Assembly: GCA_036160575.1 (NCBI GenBank)
Contig: JAYYDT010000119.1
Coordinates: 1-64,000 of the forward strand
Length of the DNA: 64,000 nucleotides
Reading direction: 5' to 3'
Source of the DNA: TMED26 sp002694075
Lineage (GTDB): Bacteria; Pseudomonadota; Alphaproteobacteria; Thalassobaculales; Thalassobaculaceae
Numbering within the stretch: the stretch's first letter is position 1; each line of letters opens with the position of its first letter. The notes under the pieces are model-generated. The model did not search any database. It was not told the origin of the DNA and was given only the letters and a program-made list of their open reading frames with translations. A program made the position numbers and the translations under genes. Positions 16,247 to 25,011 of the stretch are shown piece by piece.

Positions 16247-16705
16247 TTACCTCGCGTTCTTGGCGTTCATGCCGGCGATATCGAGCGCTTCGGGCTGCTG
16301 CGCCTCGTGCGGATGCGCGGTGCCGGCGTAGACGCGCAGATTGGACATTTGTTGGCGGGCCAAGGGGCCACGGGTGATCATCCGCTCGACCGCCTTGGTG
16401 ATCACCCGCTCGGGATGGGCGCCGTCGAGAATTTTCTCGGCGGTGCGCGATTTGATCCCGCCCGGATGACCGGTGTGCCAGTAATAGGTTTTGTCGGCGC
16501 GCTTATTGCCGGTCAGGCGCACTTTTTCGGCGTTGACGACAATGATGTTATCGCCGCAATCCATGTGCGGTGTGAACGTCGGCTTGTGTTTGCCGCGCAG
16601 GTAATTAGCGACGATCGTGGCGAGCCGGCCGAGCACCAAACCGTCGGCGTCGATGATCCACCATTTCTTTTCGATCTCGCTCGGCTTGGCCGAATAGGTA
16701 CGCAT
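16247..16705 (-). CDS. rplM: 50S ribosomal protein L13 (uL13)
   Basis: uL13 is an early assembly protein of the large subunit. The protein has 152 residues from ATG 16705. It begins [20 protein letters not shown] and contains [20 protein letters not shown] and the conserved [20 protein letters not shown]. The usual C-terminal [17 protein letters not shown] is present. A reading extended to 16801 is not supported by homology. The order rplM-rpsI is universal in bacteria and the two genes are 3 bp apart. Confidence 0.97.
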   Translation of the reverse strand: MRTYSAKPSEIEKKWWIIDADGLVLGRLATIVANYLRGKHKPTFTPHMDCGDNIIVVNAEKVRLTGNKRADKTYYWHTGHPGGIKSRTAEKILDGAHPERVITKAVERMITRGPLARQQMSNLRVYAGTAHPHEAQQPEALDIAGMNAKNAR

Positions 16706-16843
16706 GGGTGACCCCGAGAAATGATTACACAAGCGGCGCCGGAGCGCCTCGAGCGCGTTGTATAAAAATTTTAAACACGTGAAGTCAACCAAATTCACCA
16801 TAAAAACCAGAGGCTTTAGGTAGCGGTATTATTTTACCACAAT

Positions 16844-17758
16844 TTAGCCAGCGTCCAGTTCAACGGTGAATGTGACCGCCCCGGCGAGGCTTTCACCCGG
16901 CGCCAGATCGCGCCGCCCGGTGCCGGCGACACCGCGCGCCGCCAGGTTGAAACCATCGACGGCGTGGCTAACCGGTTCGACACAGAAAAATCCCCGGTCG
17001 GGCGGCGTGTAAACCACCAAATGGTCGAAAACATCGTCGCCGGTCATCATCACGCGCCAACCACCGGCGGCCGAGTCCAGCGCGGCGCGCCCGCCCCAAC
17101 CGCCGAAACCGACATCCAGGCCGCGCGGCAAGGGCCGTTCCCCCGCCAGCGGCAAATCGCCCGGCACCGGCGCCGGGCCGCTGGGAAGGCGATCGGCGCC
17201 GGCCGGCCAAATCGTTTCCACCACGCCCGCCAACACGCCATCGTCGCGGTCGGCGAAATAAGGATGCAGGCCCAGCCCCGCCGGCATCGCCCGACTGGGA
17301 TGTAAATTGGTGACCGCCAGCCGCCAGGTCAGCGCGCGCGCCGTCAAGGACAGCGACATCTCCGCTCGGTAGGGCCAGATCCAGCCCGCCGCGCCGGCGT
17401 CATGGGTATAGGTTAAATCCACCCGCCGGTCGGTGTGGGCGGTAACTTGCCAGGGCCGCCAGGCGCCGTGGCCGTGCAGGGCGTGGCCGCGCGCCGGCTC
17501 ATTGATCGCCAGACGATGGCTTTCCGCCGCCACCGCCAATCGGCCGCCGGCGATGCGGTTGGAAAACGGCACCAAAGGATAGCAGCCGCCCGAAATCGGT
17601 GCCGCCGGGTCCTGGTCAAGATCGGTGATGGGGGTAAAAATCGGCTGCCGGGCGCCGCCGACCTTGTGGTCGAAGCGGGCCACCCGGCCGCCCAATTGCG
17701 GCGCGACGTCGACGATCAGGTCGCCGGCGGCGAGCGTGATCAAAGGTTCAGCCGGCAT
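16844..17758 (-). CDS. Aldose 1-epimerase family protein
   Basis: The predicted protein has 304 residues of the galactose mutarotase fold, which interconverts alpha and beta anomers of aldoses. Visible family features are the N-terminal strand block LGGRVARFDHKVGG, the HALHGHGAWRPWQV segment with the catalytic-type His, the second His in GLGLHPYFADRDD, and the Glu of CVEPVSHAVDGFN near the C-terminus. ATG 17758 overlaps the thioesterase stop by 11 bp; an upstream ATG at 17776 is possible. The sugar is unknown. Confidence 0.85.
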   Translation of the reverse strand: MPAEPLITLAAGDLIVDVAPQLGGRVARFDHKVGGARQPIFTPITDLDQDPAAPISGGCYPLVPFSNRIAGGRLAVAAESHRLAINEPARGHALHGHGAWRPWQVTAHTDRRVDLTYTHDAGAAGWIWPYRAEMSLSLTARALTWRLAVTNLHPSRAMPAGLGLHPYFADRDDGVLAGVVETIWPAGADRLPSGPAPVPGDLPLAGERPLPRGLDVGFGGWGGRAALDSAAGGWRVMMTGDDVFDHLVVYTPPDRGFFCVEPVSHAVDGFNLAARGVAGTGRRDLAPGESLAGAVTFTVELDAG

Positions 17759-18182
17759 CGGCGGGCGGCAAAGCATAGGTCAAGGTGACGTGACAGACCG
17801 GGTCCTCCGGCGCGCCGGCGCTCCATAAGGTCACCTCGCCATAGGCCAGGCGTTTGCCGCATTTGAGCAACCGCCCCTCGGCCACCAGGTCGACCGGCCG
17901 CGGCCGGCGCAGGAAATTGGCGTTGAGATTCGTCGTCACCGCCATCAACGCGGGGCCGACCATCGAGATCACACAGGCGTACATCACATAATCGGCCATG
18001 CCCATCATGACCGGGCCGGAAATCGTGCCGCCCGGCCTGAGCAGACCGTTTTCCGCCGTCATCGGCAACACCGCCCGCGCCGTGCCGTCCTCGATATGCT
18101 CAAAACGGATCCCCAATTGGCCGACGAACGGCACTTCCTCGCGGGCGATGCGCTCCATTTTGCGGGGATCGATGCGGGCCAT
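17748..18182 (-). CDS. PaaI-family hotdog thioesterase
   Basis: The predicted protein has 144 residues and a single hotdog fold. The central helix region reads RPGGTISGPVMMGMADYVMY, matching the PaaI group, which hydrolyses acyl- or aryl-CoA thioesters. VTTNLNANFLRRPRP is the usual following strand. The start ATG 18182 has AGAGGAG 5 nt upstream. It overlaps the epimerase-like gene by 11 bp, which implies coupled translation, though no obvious pathway joins the two. The 246 bp upstream, before the divergent LysE gene, hold no gene I can support. Confidence 0.85.
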   Translation of the reverse strand: MARIDPRKMERIAREEVPFVGQLGIRFEHIEDGTARAVLPMTAENGLLRPGGTISGPVMMGMADYVMYACVISMVGPALMAVTTNLNANFLRRPRPVDLVAEGRLLKCGKRLAYGEVTLWSAGAPEDPVCHVTLTYALPPADAG

Positions 18183-18428
18183 TTCAACTCCTCTTTTAAG
18201 CGTGTGCGACGTGGGTTACACTTTCTATACGTGTGGCCGGTTAAAGCCCTTCATGTGGCGTTAACGGCCCCCTCGAACGCGCCGGCGGCGCCGTCCACCC
18301 GGGCACGCTATCAAGCGCGCTTGGCACCGCGCAAGGCGATGATCCGGGGAAGGTCCGAAGACCGGCCCGAAACCGCCGGCTGGGAGCCGCCCTGCAGGGG
18401 TGATCGCTCGCGCCATTGGAGGCAGACC
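18183..18428. other. Thioesterase-LysE divergent intergenic region
   Basis: These 246 bp separate divergent genes. A frame is open across the stretch on the plus strand but has no family-like sequence, so I treat it as non-coding. Ribosome-binding sites lie at both ends. I see nothing else. Confidence 0.4.
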
Positions 18429-19055
18429 ATGACCCTACCGGTCGACGCCACGCTCTACTTGGCCTTTTGCCTGGCGACCGCCGCCTTGGTCCTGTTGCCG
18501 GGGCCGATGGTGACCTTGATCGTCACCAACGCGCTGGCCCGCGGCACCCGCTTCGGGCTGGCCACCACCGCCGGTTCGGCCATCGGCACCTCGACCTTCC
18601 TGGTGATCGGGGCTTTTGGCTTGGCGCCGGTGCTGGCCTTGATCGCGCCGTGGTACGATATCCTGCGCTGGCTCGGCGCGGCCTATCTGGTCTATCTTGG
18701 GGTGAAACAGTTTCGCGCCGCCCCCGCCGCGTCCCAGGCACCGCGCGCCGGCGACCTTAGGGCGGTGTTTTGGCAAGGCGTTTGGGTGGCGATGTTAAAT
18801 CCGAAAAGCCTGCTGTTTTACGTTGCCTTTTTCCCGCAATTTATCACTCCCGACTTACCCATCGGGCCGCAATTGGCGGTGCTGAGCGCCAGTTTTTTGA
18901 TCATCGCGCTCGCCATTGACAGCCTCTACGCGGTGCTCGCCGGACGCCTCAACCGCGTGTTTTCCAACCAACGCTGGGCGCGCCTGCGCAACCGAATCCT
19001 GGGCACGGTGTTGATGGCCACCGGCGCCGGCCTCGCCGCCAGCCAGCGGTCCTGA
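18429..19055 (+). CDS. LysE-family amino acid exporter
   Basis: The predicted inner-membrane protein has 208 residues and about six helices. It starts at ATG 18429 with TTGGAGG 6 nt upstream; the frame stays open further upstream, but without family similarity. The family hallmark LVLLPGPMVTLIVTNALARG is near the N-terminus, and MLNPKSLLFYVAFFPQF marks the second half. LysE/RhtB proteins export amino acids or related metabolites; the substrate is unknown. The stop is 2 bp from that of the convergent HAD gene. Confidence 0.9.
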   Translation: MTLPVDATLYLAFCLATAALVLLPGPMVTLIVTNALARGTRFGLATTAGSAIGTSTFLVIGAFGLAPVLALIAPWYDILRWLGAAYLVYLGVKQFRAAPAASQAPRAGDLRAVFWQGVWVAMLNPKSLLFYVAFFPQFITPDLPIGPQLAVLSASFLIIALAIDSLYAVLAGRLNRVFSNQRWARLRNRILGTVLMATGAGLAASQRS

Positions 19056-19057
19056 CC

Positions 19058-19738
19058 TCAGGCCGGCGCGGGGGCGGCGCGCAGGGCCTCGGTGACGCGG
19101 CTCAAATCCTCGACCATCCAGGTCGGCTCAAGGGCGGCCATCGCCGGCCGGTCGGCCGGGTCGCTGACCAGGGCGATGGTGTTCATGCCGGCGGCCAGGC
19201 CGCCGCGCACGCCGGGCGGGCTATCCTCGATCACCAAACAACGCGCGGGCCGGGCGCCCATGGTGTCGGCGGCGTGGCGGAACAGGTCGGGGGCCGGTTT
19301 CGGCCGTGCGACCATGTCGGCGGAAAAAATCCGCCCCTCGAAGCGCCGCCATAAATCGGTGATGCCCAGGGTCACTTGCATTTTGGCGATAGGGCCGTTG
19401 GAGGCGACGCAAGTCGGCACATCCTCGGCCGCCAAGGCATCGATCAAACCGACCACGCCGGCGACCGGTTTCAGCTCGGCGCGGAAAGCGACATACATGG
19501 CGTCATAAAGGCGCGGGATCCAATCGGGCCCAAGGGAACGGCCCAATTCCTCCTCGATCACCCCCTGGATCGATTTGAAACGGCCGCCCTTGAAGCGGGC
19601 CAGCGAGGCTTCCGGGGTGATCGGATAGCCTTCGGCGGTGACCATTTCGGCGAATACCCGGTTGGCGATGGCCTCGCTATCGACCAATACCCCGTCGCAG
19701 TCGAAAATCACCAGATCGGGGCGGTTGAAGCCGATCAT
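19058..19738 (-). CDS. HAD-superfamily phosphatase, first of a tandem pair
   Basis: The predicted protein has 226 residues. Motif I is VIFDCDGVLVDSEAI, with the nucleophile and acid Asp pair at the N-terminus. Motif II is TCVASNGPIAKM, motif III the Lys in RPKPAPDLF, and motif IV VIEDSPPGVRGGLAAGM. This is the beta-phosphoglucomutase-like subgroup, with a helical cap between motifs I and II. The substrate is a small phosphorylated metabolite of unknown identity. It overlaps the upstream HAD gene by 4 bp and has clear similarity to it, suggesting an old duplication. Confidence 0.9.
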   Translation of the reverse strand: MIGFNRPDLVIFDCDGVLVDSEAIANRVFAEMVTAEGYPITPEASLARFKGGRFKSIQGVIEEELGRSLGPDWIPRLYDAMYVAFRAELKPVAGVVGLIDALAAEDVPTCVASNGPIAKMQVTLGITDLWRRFEGRIFSADMVARPKPAPDLFRHAADTMGARPARCLVIEDSPPGVRGGLAAGMNTIALVSDPADRPAMAALEPTWMVEDLSRVTEALRAAPAPA

Positions 19739-20385
19739 AAGCGGAGCAATTCCGGCACCCGGGCCATGTCGGTGAATTCTTCGGCGGCGCCGGCGGCGGT
19801 TAAGCTGCCGGGGGCGGCGTCGGCGGCGTAACCGAGCACCCGCATACCCGCCGCGACCCCGCCGGCGACGCCGGTCACGGTGTCCTCGATCACCGCCACC
19901 CGCGCCGGGGCGACGCCGAAATCGGCGGCCGCCCGCAGATAAATATCCGGCGCCGGTTTCGGCTTGCCGAGGTCATGGGTGGAATACACCCGCGCGCCGA
20001 ACACCGCGTCGAGCCCGATATGGCGCAGATTGGTGTCGATACGGACGCGGCGGCTTTGGCTGACCACACAGTGCGGGATGGCGGCGGCGGCGACCGCGCG
20101 GACGGCGGCGACCGCGCCCGGAATCGCCGCCAGCGCCTGATCCAAGGCGGCGTTGGTCCGCTGGCGCAGTTTGGCGGCCCAATCGGCCGGCAGGGCGCGG
20201 CCCAGGCGCGCCTCGATCAACGGCCGGCTTTGCTCCAGGGTCTTGCCCTTATGGGTGGCCATGGTTTCCTCCAAGGTGACGTCCAGGCCCAAGGCTCGCA
20301 GTTCGGCGGTGACCACCTGAAAAACCGGCGGTTCGCTGTCGACCAGCACCCCGTCACAGTCGAAAATCACCAAATCGGGGCGCAT
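19735..20385 (-). CDS. HAD-superfamily phosphatase, second of a tandem pair
   Basis: The predicted protein has 216 residues with the same motif set as its neighbour. Motif I is VIFDCDGVLVDSEPP, motif II HCVVSQSRRVRI, motif III GKPKPAPDIYL, and motif IV VIEDTVTGVAGGVAAGM. It belongs to the beta-phosphoglucomutase-like HAD group. Motif II ends SQS rather than the SNG or SNS of most members, which may alter substrate choice. It follows the alpha/beta hydrolase by 9 bp and overlaps the next HAD gene by 4 bp, so the three form an operon. Confidence 0.9.
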   Translation of the reverse strand: MRPDLVIFDCDGVLVDSEPPVFQVVTAELRALGLDVTLEETMATHKGKTLEQSRPLIEARLGRALPADWAAKLRQRTNAALDQALAAIPGAVAAVRAVAAAAIPHCVVSQSRRVRIDTNLRHIGLDAVFGARVYSTHDLGKPKPAPDIYLRAAADFGVAPARVAVIEDTVTGVAGGVAAGMRVLGYAADAAPGSLTAAGAAEEFTDMARVPELLRL

Positions 20386-20394
20386 CGCGGCGGC

Positions 20395-21204
20395 CTAAAG
20401 CTGGCCGGCGAAATCAAGCAGGGCGGCGGTGAAGGCGGCCGGCCGCTCCACCGGGATGAGATGGCCGGCGTTATCGAAAATCACCTCGCGATGGTCGGCG
20501 ATACGGGCCGCCAATTCGGCCTTGTCGGCGTCGACCCGAAACACGCGGTCATAGACGCCGGTGAGCGACAGCACCGGCAGCGCCAAGCGTTCGTAGGGAA
20601 AATCCCAATCGGTGGCCAACGATTGGGCCAGTAATTGGAACAGGCCGTCGGCCGGGTCGGCGGGGCTGTAGCCGGCGAAACTGGCGGTTTCACGGGCACC
20701 GGCCAACATCTCCGGATTAACCAAATGGGGCAGGTTCATCTCCATCACCAACTGGCTGCCGCCAAGGGTCGCGGCGGCGACCATCGCCCGGTTGATCCAG
20801 TCGAGGCGCAGGCCCGGTTTGCGCAAGGTGTTGATGAACACCAAGGCGTCGGCGGCGGCGCCGGCGAGATGGGCCTGAGCCGCGAATAAGCCGCCGATGG
20901 ATAGTCCGACCAGCACCGGGCGCGCCGGCCCGAGATGGTCCAACAGCGCGACAAGATCGGCCACGATGACCGCCGGTTGGGCATCCTCGGGACCGGCGAA
21001 ACCGCTTTCAGCCTGGCCGCGAAAATTGTAACAGAGGGTGCCATGGCCGGCGACGCGCAGGGCCGGGCCAATCGCCGCGTGCTGCCAGGTCTCGGTATTG
21101 CCGGTCAGCGCGTTGACAAACACGAAGGTGCGCCCGTCCGGCGCGCTGGGCGCGCTATGCTCGTAATAAAGTGATCGGCCGGCCGCCACCTCAAAGAACG
21201 CCAT
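20395..21204 (-). CDS. Alpha/beta hydrolase
   Basis: The predicted protein has 269 residues. The nucleophile elbow GLSIGG places the catalytic Ser at residue 102. The acid is probably the Asp in GVYDRVF, and the base the His in NAGHLIPVERP. The layout resembles 3-oxoadipate enol-lactonase-like and related esterases, but nothing fixes the substrate. It heads an apparent operon with two HAD genes. The 105 bp upstream, shared with the divergent AEC transporter, contain no gene. Confidence 0.85.
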   Translation of the reverse strand: MAFFEVAAGRSLYYEHSAPSAPDGRTFVFVNALTGNTETWQHAAIGPALRVAGHGTLCYNFRGQAESGFAGPEDAQPAVIVADLVALLDHLGPARPVLVGLSIGGLFAAQAHLAGAAADALVFINTLRKPGLRLDWINRAMVAAATLGGSQLVMEMNLPHLVNPEMLAGARETASFAGYSPADPADGLFQLLAQSLATDWDFPYERLALPVLSLTGVYDRVFRVDADKAELAARIADHREVIFDNAGHLIPVERPAAFTAALLDFAGQL

Positions 21205-21309
21205 TGCCCCCTCCCCAGATACGCTGACCGTGATGATAGCGAATAAAGCCTTCGCCTGAAAAGGGTCGCGGCTTGCCGGCCGCCGTGAAATCAGGTACCC
21301 GCCGACCCT

Positions 21310-22251
21310 ATGGAAATTCTGTTCGATATCGTGACGCCGGTGTTCGGGCTAATGGCGGTTGGCTACCTCGCCGCCGTCAGCGGCCTGTTCCCGCAAAGCG
21401 CGGCGCGTGGCCTGTCGGCCTTCGTGTTTAATTTCGCGATGCCGGTGATGCTGTTCCAAACCGCCGGCCGCGCGGTTCTGCCCGATCCTTTCCCCTGGGG
21501 TTTCGTGTTGACCTATTACGGCGGGGTCGCGGGGGTTTGGGCGCTGGCCATGGCGCTCAGCGGCGGGTTTTTAAAAAGCGGATCTTCGGAGGCCATCCTG
21601 GCCGGCATGACCTGCGGCTTCGCCAACACTGTGATGCTTGGCATTCCGCTTGTCTTAACCGCCTATGGCGAGGCCGGGGCGGTGCCCTTGTTCATCATCA
21701 TCTCGCTGCATTCGATCCTGTTGATCGGCAGCGCCACGATGTTGATTGAAATCGCCCGCGGCGACACTCGCAATCTGATAATACTGCCGTGGAGTATTGG
21801 CCGGGGGATCGTGACCAACCCGATCATCGCCGGCCTGCTGTTGGGCCTCGCCGCCAATATGGTGGGGTTCACGACACCGGCGCCGGTCGCCAAAATGGCC
21901 GACATGTTGGCGCGCGCCGCCCTGCCCTGCGCGGTATTTTCGATGGGCGCCTCGCTGGCCGCCTATCGCCTTGGCGGCGCCATCGGGCGGGCCGGGTTGT
22001 GGTCGGTTTTGAAGCTGGCCGGCCATCCGACGCTGGTTTGGCTGCTTGGCACCTATGTCTTCGACGTGCCCGCGCTATGGCGGGATGTGGCGGTGCTGGT
22101 CGCCGCCCTGCCGGTCGGCATCAATGTCTATTTGCTGGCCGCTCGCTACCAAGCCGGCGAAGCGGCGGTGGCCTCGTCGCTGGTGCTGTCGGCGGGTTTG
22201 TCTTTCCTCACCGTGACCGTGGTTCTGCATCTGTTGAACGTAACGGTCTGA
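21310..22251 (+). CDS. AEC-family transporter (auxin efflux carrier type)
   Basis: The predicted inner-membrane protein has 313 residues and about ten hydrophobic helices. It starts MEILFDIVTPVFGLMAVGYL. The broken-helix region around GFANTVMLGIPLVLTAYG and the repeat in the C-terminal half match the AEC family, whose bacterial members export or import organic acids such as malonate or malate. The substrate is unknown. It stands alone, divergent from the hydrolase gene. Confidence 0.85.
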   Translation: MEILFDIVTPVFGLMAVGYLAAVSGLFPQSAARGLSAFVFNFAMPVMLFQTAGRAVLPDPFPWGFVLTYYGGVAGVWALAMALSGGFLKSGSSEAILAGMTCGFANTVMLGIPLVLTAYGEAGAVPLFIIISLHSILLIGSATMLIEIARGDTRNLIILPWSIGRGIVTNPIIAGLLLGLAANMVGFTTPAPVAKMADMLARAALPCAVFSMGASLAAYRLGGAIGRAGLWSVLKLAGHPTLVWLLGTYVFDVPALWRDVAVLVAALPVGINVYLLAARYQAGEAAVASSLVLSAGLSFLTVTVVLHLLNVTV

Positions 22252-22308
22252 GACGCTGCCCGCGGCCACGAAGTAAGAGACAGGCCACACGACACCTGGC
22301 CATAAAAC

Positions 22309-22341
22309 TTGCATTCGCCGACGGATCGGCGAAAGTTGCAA
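22309..22341. repeat. Inverted repeat upstream of the enoyl-CoA hydratase gene
   Basis: TTCGCCGA and TCGGCGAA flank a 4-nt loop (22314-22333). Outside these, TTGCA and TGCAA extend the symmetry with a 3-nt bulge on one side. It is centred about 50 bp before the ATG at 22373 and has no T tract, so it is more like an operator or leader hairpin than a terminator. Confidence 0.4.
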
Positions 22342-22372
22342 CGACCATCAGACGCACCGGAGCACGGCCGCC

Positions 22373-23179
22373 ATGTCGACCGCCCCCCCCGCCCGCGCCG
22401 AACACGCCGATTTGGTTCTGCGCGAAGACGCCGACGGGATCGCCCGCCTGACCCTCAACCGGCCGGCGGCGCGCAACGCCTTGTCGATGGAGATGATGGC
22501 CGCCCTGCAAGCCCGCCTGGACGCCATCGCCGACGAACGGGCGGTCAAATGCGTCATCCTGGCCGCCGCCGGGCCGGGTTTTTGCGCCGGCCACGACCTG
22601 AAGCAAATGATGGCCCATAAGGGTGACGCGGCCTATTACCGGCGAGTGTTCGAGACCTGCTCGGCACTGATGACCAGTATTGTCCGCTTACCGCAATTGG
22701 TGATCGCCGAAGTCCAGGGCGTGGCCACCGCCGCCGGCAGCCAATTGGTCGCCAGCTGCGATTTGGCGATCGCCGCGAGCGCCGCCCGCTTCGCCTTGCC
22801 GGGGGTCAATATCGGCCTTTTCTGTTCCACCCCGATGGTCGCCGTGTCGCGCAATGTGGCGCGCAAACACGTCATGGAAATGCTGGTCACCGGCGAGTTG
22901 ATCAGCGCCGAAAAAGCCTGCGAGATCGGCCTGATCAACCGCGTCGTCGCGCCCGCGGCCCTGGCCGCCGAGACCGCCGGTTTGGCCGCCCAGATCGTCG
23001 CCAAATCGCCGCATACCTTGAAGGTCGGGAAGGAAGCTTTTTACCGCCAGGTGGAAATGCCGCTGGACGACGCTTATGCCTATACCGGCCAAGTGATGGC
23101 TGAAAACATGCTCGCCGCCGACGCCGTCGAGGGCATTACCGCCTTTATCGACAAACGCCCGCCGACCTGGGAGGAGTGA
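22373..23179 (+). CDS. Enoyl-CoA hydratase/isomerase family protein
   Basis: The predicted protein has 268 residues and the crotonase fold. The first oxyanion-hole region is LAAAGPGFCAGHDLKQM. The second is VQGVATAAGSQLVASCDLAI, a reading typical of the group related to mitochondrial ECHDC3 rather than the canonical Glu-Glu hydratases. The C-terminus ends in a membrane-free helix before TWEE. The specific reaction is uncertain. It is followed 8 bp later by the MetY fusion gene and is probably co-transcribed with it. Confidence 0.85.
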   Translation: MSTAPPARAEHADLVLREDADGIARLTLNRPAARNALSMEMMAALQARLDAIADERAVKCVILAAAGPGFCAGHDLKQMMAHKGDAAYYRRVFETCSALMTSIVRLPQLVIAEVQGVATAAGSQLVASCDLAIAASAARFALPGVNIGLFCSTPMVAVSRNVARKHVMEMLVTGELISAEKACEIGLINRVVAPAALAAETAGLAAQIVAKSPHTLKVGKEAFYRQVEMPLDDAYAYTGQVMAENMLAADAVEGITAFIDKRPPTWEE

Positions 23180-23187
23180 GCCAGGCC

Positions 23188-25011
23188 ATGGCCGAAAACG
23201 ATCCGCGCCCGACCCCCATTGTCCACTGCGACTACAGCGACAATTACATCCGCGACATCCTGGCGTCGGTGAAAACCATCGCCATGGTCGGGGCCAGTGA
23301 GAATTGGAATCGGCCCAGCTATTTCGCCATGAAATACCTGCAGCAGAAGGGCTATCGGGTGATCCCGGTGAACCCGCGCGCGGTCGGCAAGGAGATTTTA
23401 GGCGAACCGGTCTATGGCGACCTCGCCGAAATTCCGGTGCCGGTCGACATGGTCGATATTTTCCGCGCCTCGCACGCCGCCGGCGCCTTCGCCGACCAGG
23501 CCGCCGAGATTGGCGCCAAAGTGGTGTGGATGCAGTTGGAGGTGCGCGACGACGCCGCCGCCGCCCGCGCCGAGGCGGCCGGCCTGAAAGTGGTCATGGA
23601 CCGCTGTCCGAAGATCGAGTTTAGCCGCCTGTTCGGCGAATTGGGCTGGCACGGCTTCAATTCCGGGGTGATTTCCGCCAAACGCCGGGTGCCGGGTGTC
23701 GCCGCCGGCGAGGCACCAATGCCGACAGACGGCCGGCCGCGGCGCTTCGACGGTATCGAAACCCTGGCGGTGCATGCCGGCGCCGCCCCCGACCCGGTGA
23801 CCGGCGCCCGCTCGACGCCGATTTACCAAACCACCGCTTATGTTTTCGAGGACGCCGACCACGCCGCCTCGCTGTTCAATTTGCAGACCTTCGGCAATAT
23901 CTACGGCCGCTTGTCCAACCCCACGGTGGCGGTGTTGGAGGAACGCATCGCCGCCCTCGAAGGCGGCCGCGGCACCACCTGCACCTCCTCCGGCCACGCC
24001 GCCCAGATGATCGCCCTGTTTCCACTGATGGGACCGGGCGACCATTTTGTCGCCGCCAATCGCCTTTATGGCGGCTCAATCACCCAATTCGGCCGTACCT
24101 TTCAAAAATTCGATTGGCATTGCAGTTTCGTCGACACCGACGATCCGGCGGCGGTAAAGGCCGCGATCACCGACCGGACCAAGGCGATTTTCGCCGAAAG
24201 CCTGGTCAATCCCGGCGGTGCGGTGACCGATCTCGAAACGCTCGCCGAGATCGCCCATGGCGCCGGCTTGCCGTTGATCATCGATAACACCATGGCGACC
24301 CCCTATCTTTGCCAACCGCTTCGCCATGGCGCCGATATCGTGGTTCATTCGACCACCAAGTTTTTGTCCGGCCATGGCAACGCGATGGGCGGCGCGGTGG
24401 TCGACGGCGGCGGTTTCGACTGGGGCACGAGCGACCGCTTTCCTTCACTGGCGGCGCCGGAACCGGCCTATCACGGGCTCAATTTTTGGGAAACCTTCGG
24501 CGATCTCGCCTACACCACCTATGGCCATGCCGTGGGTCTCCGCGATCTGGGGCCGACCATGGCGCCGATGAACGCCTATCTCACCATCACCGGCATTGAA
24601 ACCCTCCCCCTGCGCATGGCCCGGCATTGCGAGAACGCCGCCGAAGTCGCCCGTTTCCTCGACCAAGACGGCCGCGTTTCCTGGGTCTCCCACGCCAGTT
24701 TGGCGGACCATCCGCACCATGACCGGGCGGCGCGCTACCTGCCGCGCGGCGCCGGGGCGGTCTTCACCTTTGGCGTCAAAGGCGGCTACGAAGCCGGCCT
24801 GGCCTTCGTCGAGCGCTGCCAATTGCTGTCGCATTTGGCCAATATCGGCGATACCCGCTCGCTTGTGTTGCACCCGGCCTCGACCACCCATCGCCAGTTG
24901 ACGGCCGAGCAACGCGCCGCCGCCGGCGCCGGTGACGATGTGATCCGCCTGTCGATCGGCTTGGAAAGCGCCGCCGACATCATCGCCGATATCGACGCCG
25001 CCCTGGGCTAA
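23188..25011 (+). CDS. CoA-binding domain fused to O-acetylhomoserine sulfhydrylase
   Basis: The predicted protein has 607 residues and two domains. Residues ~15-150 form a Rossmann CoA-binding domain (KTIAMVGASENWNRPSYFAM, YRVIPVNPRAVGKEILG). Residues ~180-607 form a Cys/Met-metabolism PLP enzyme (ETLAVHAGAAPDPVTGARST, TSSGHAAQM), with the Schiff-base Lys at 391 in HSTTKFLSGHGNAMGG. That half resembles MetY, which makes homocysteine from O-acetylhomoserine and sulfide. The two are normally separate neighbouring genes, so the fusion is unusual. ATG 23188 has GGAGGAG 11 nt upstream; GTG 23176 is too close to that site. Its stop interlocks with that of the SDR gene. Confidence 0.85.
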   Translation: MAENDPRPTPIVHCDYSDNYIRDILASVKTIAMVGASENWNRPSYFAMKYLQQKGYRVIPVNPRAVGKEILGEPVYGDLAEIPVPVDMVDIFRASHAAGAFADQAAEIGAKVVWMQLEVRDDAAAARAEAAGLKVVMDRCPKIEFSRLFGELGWHGFNSGVISAKRRVPGVAAGEAPMPTDGRPRRFDGIETLAVHAGAAPDPVTGARSTPIYQTTAYVFEDADHAASLFNLQTFGNIYGRLSNPTVAVLEERIAALEGGRGTTCTSSGHAAQMIALFPLMGPGDHFVAANRLYGGSITQFGRTFQKFDWHCSFVDTDDPAAVKAAITDRTKAIFAESLVNPGGAVTDLETLAEIAHGAGLPLIIDNTMATPYLCQPLRHGADIVVHSTTKFLSGHGNAMGGAVVDGGGFDWGTSDRFPSLAAPEPAYHGLNFWETFGDLAYTTYGHAVGLRDLGPTMAPMNAYLTITGIETLPLRMARHCENAAEVARFLDQDGRVSWVSHASLADHPHHDRAARYLPRGAGAVFTFGVKGGYEAGLAFVERCQLLSHLANIGDTRSLVLHPASTTHRQLTAEQRAAAGAGDDVIRLSIGLESAADIIADIDAALG

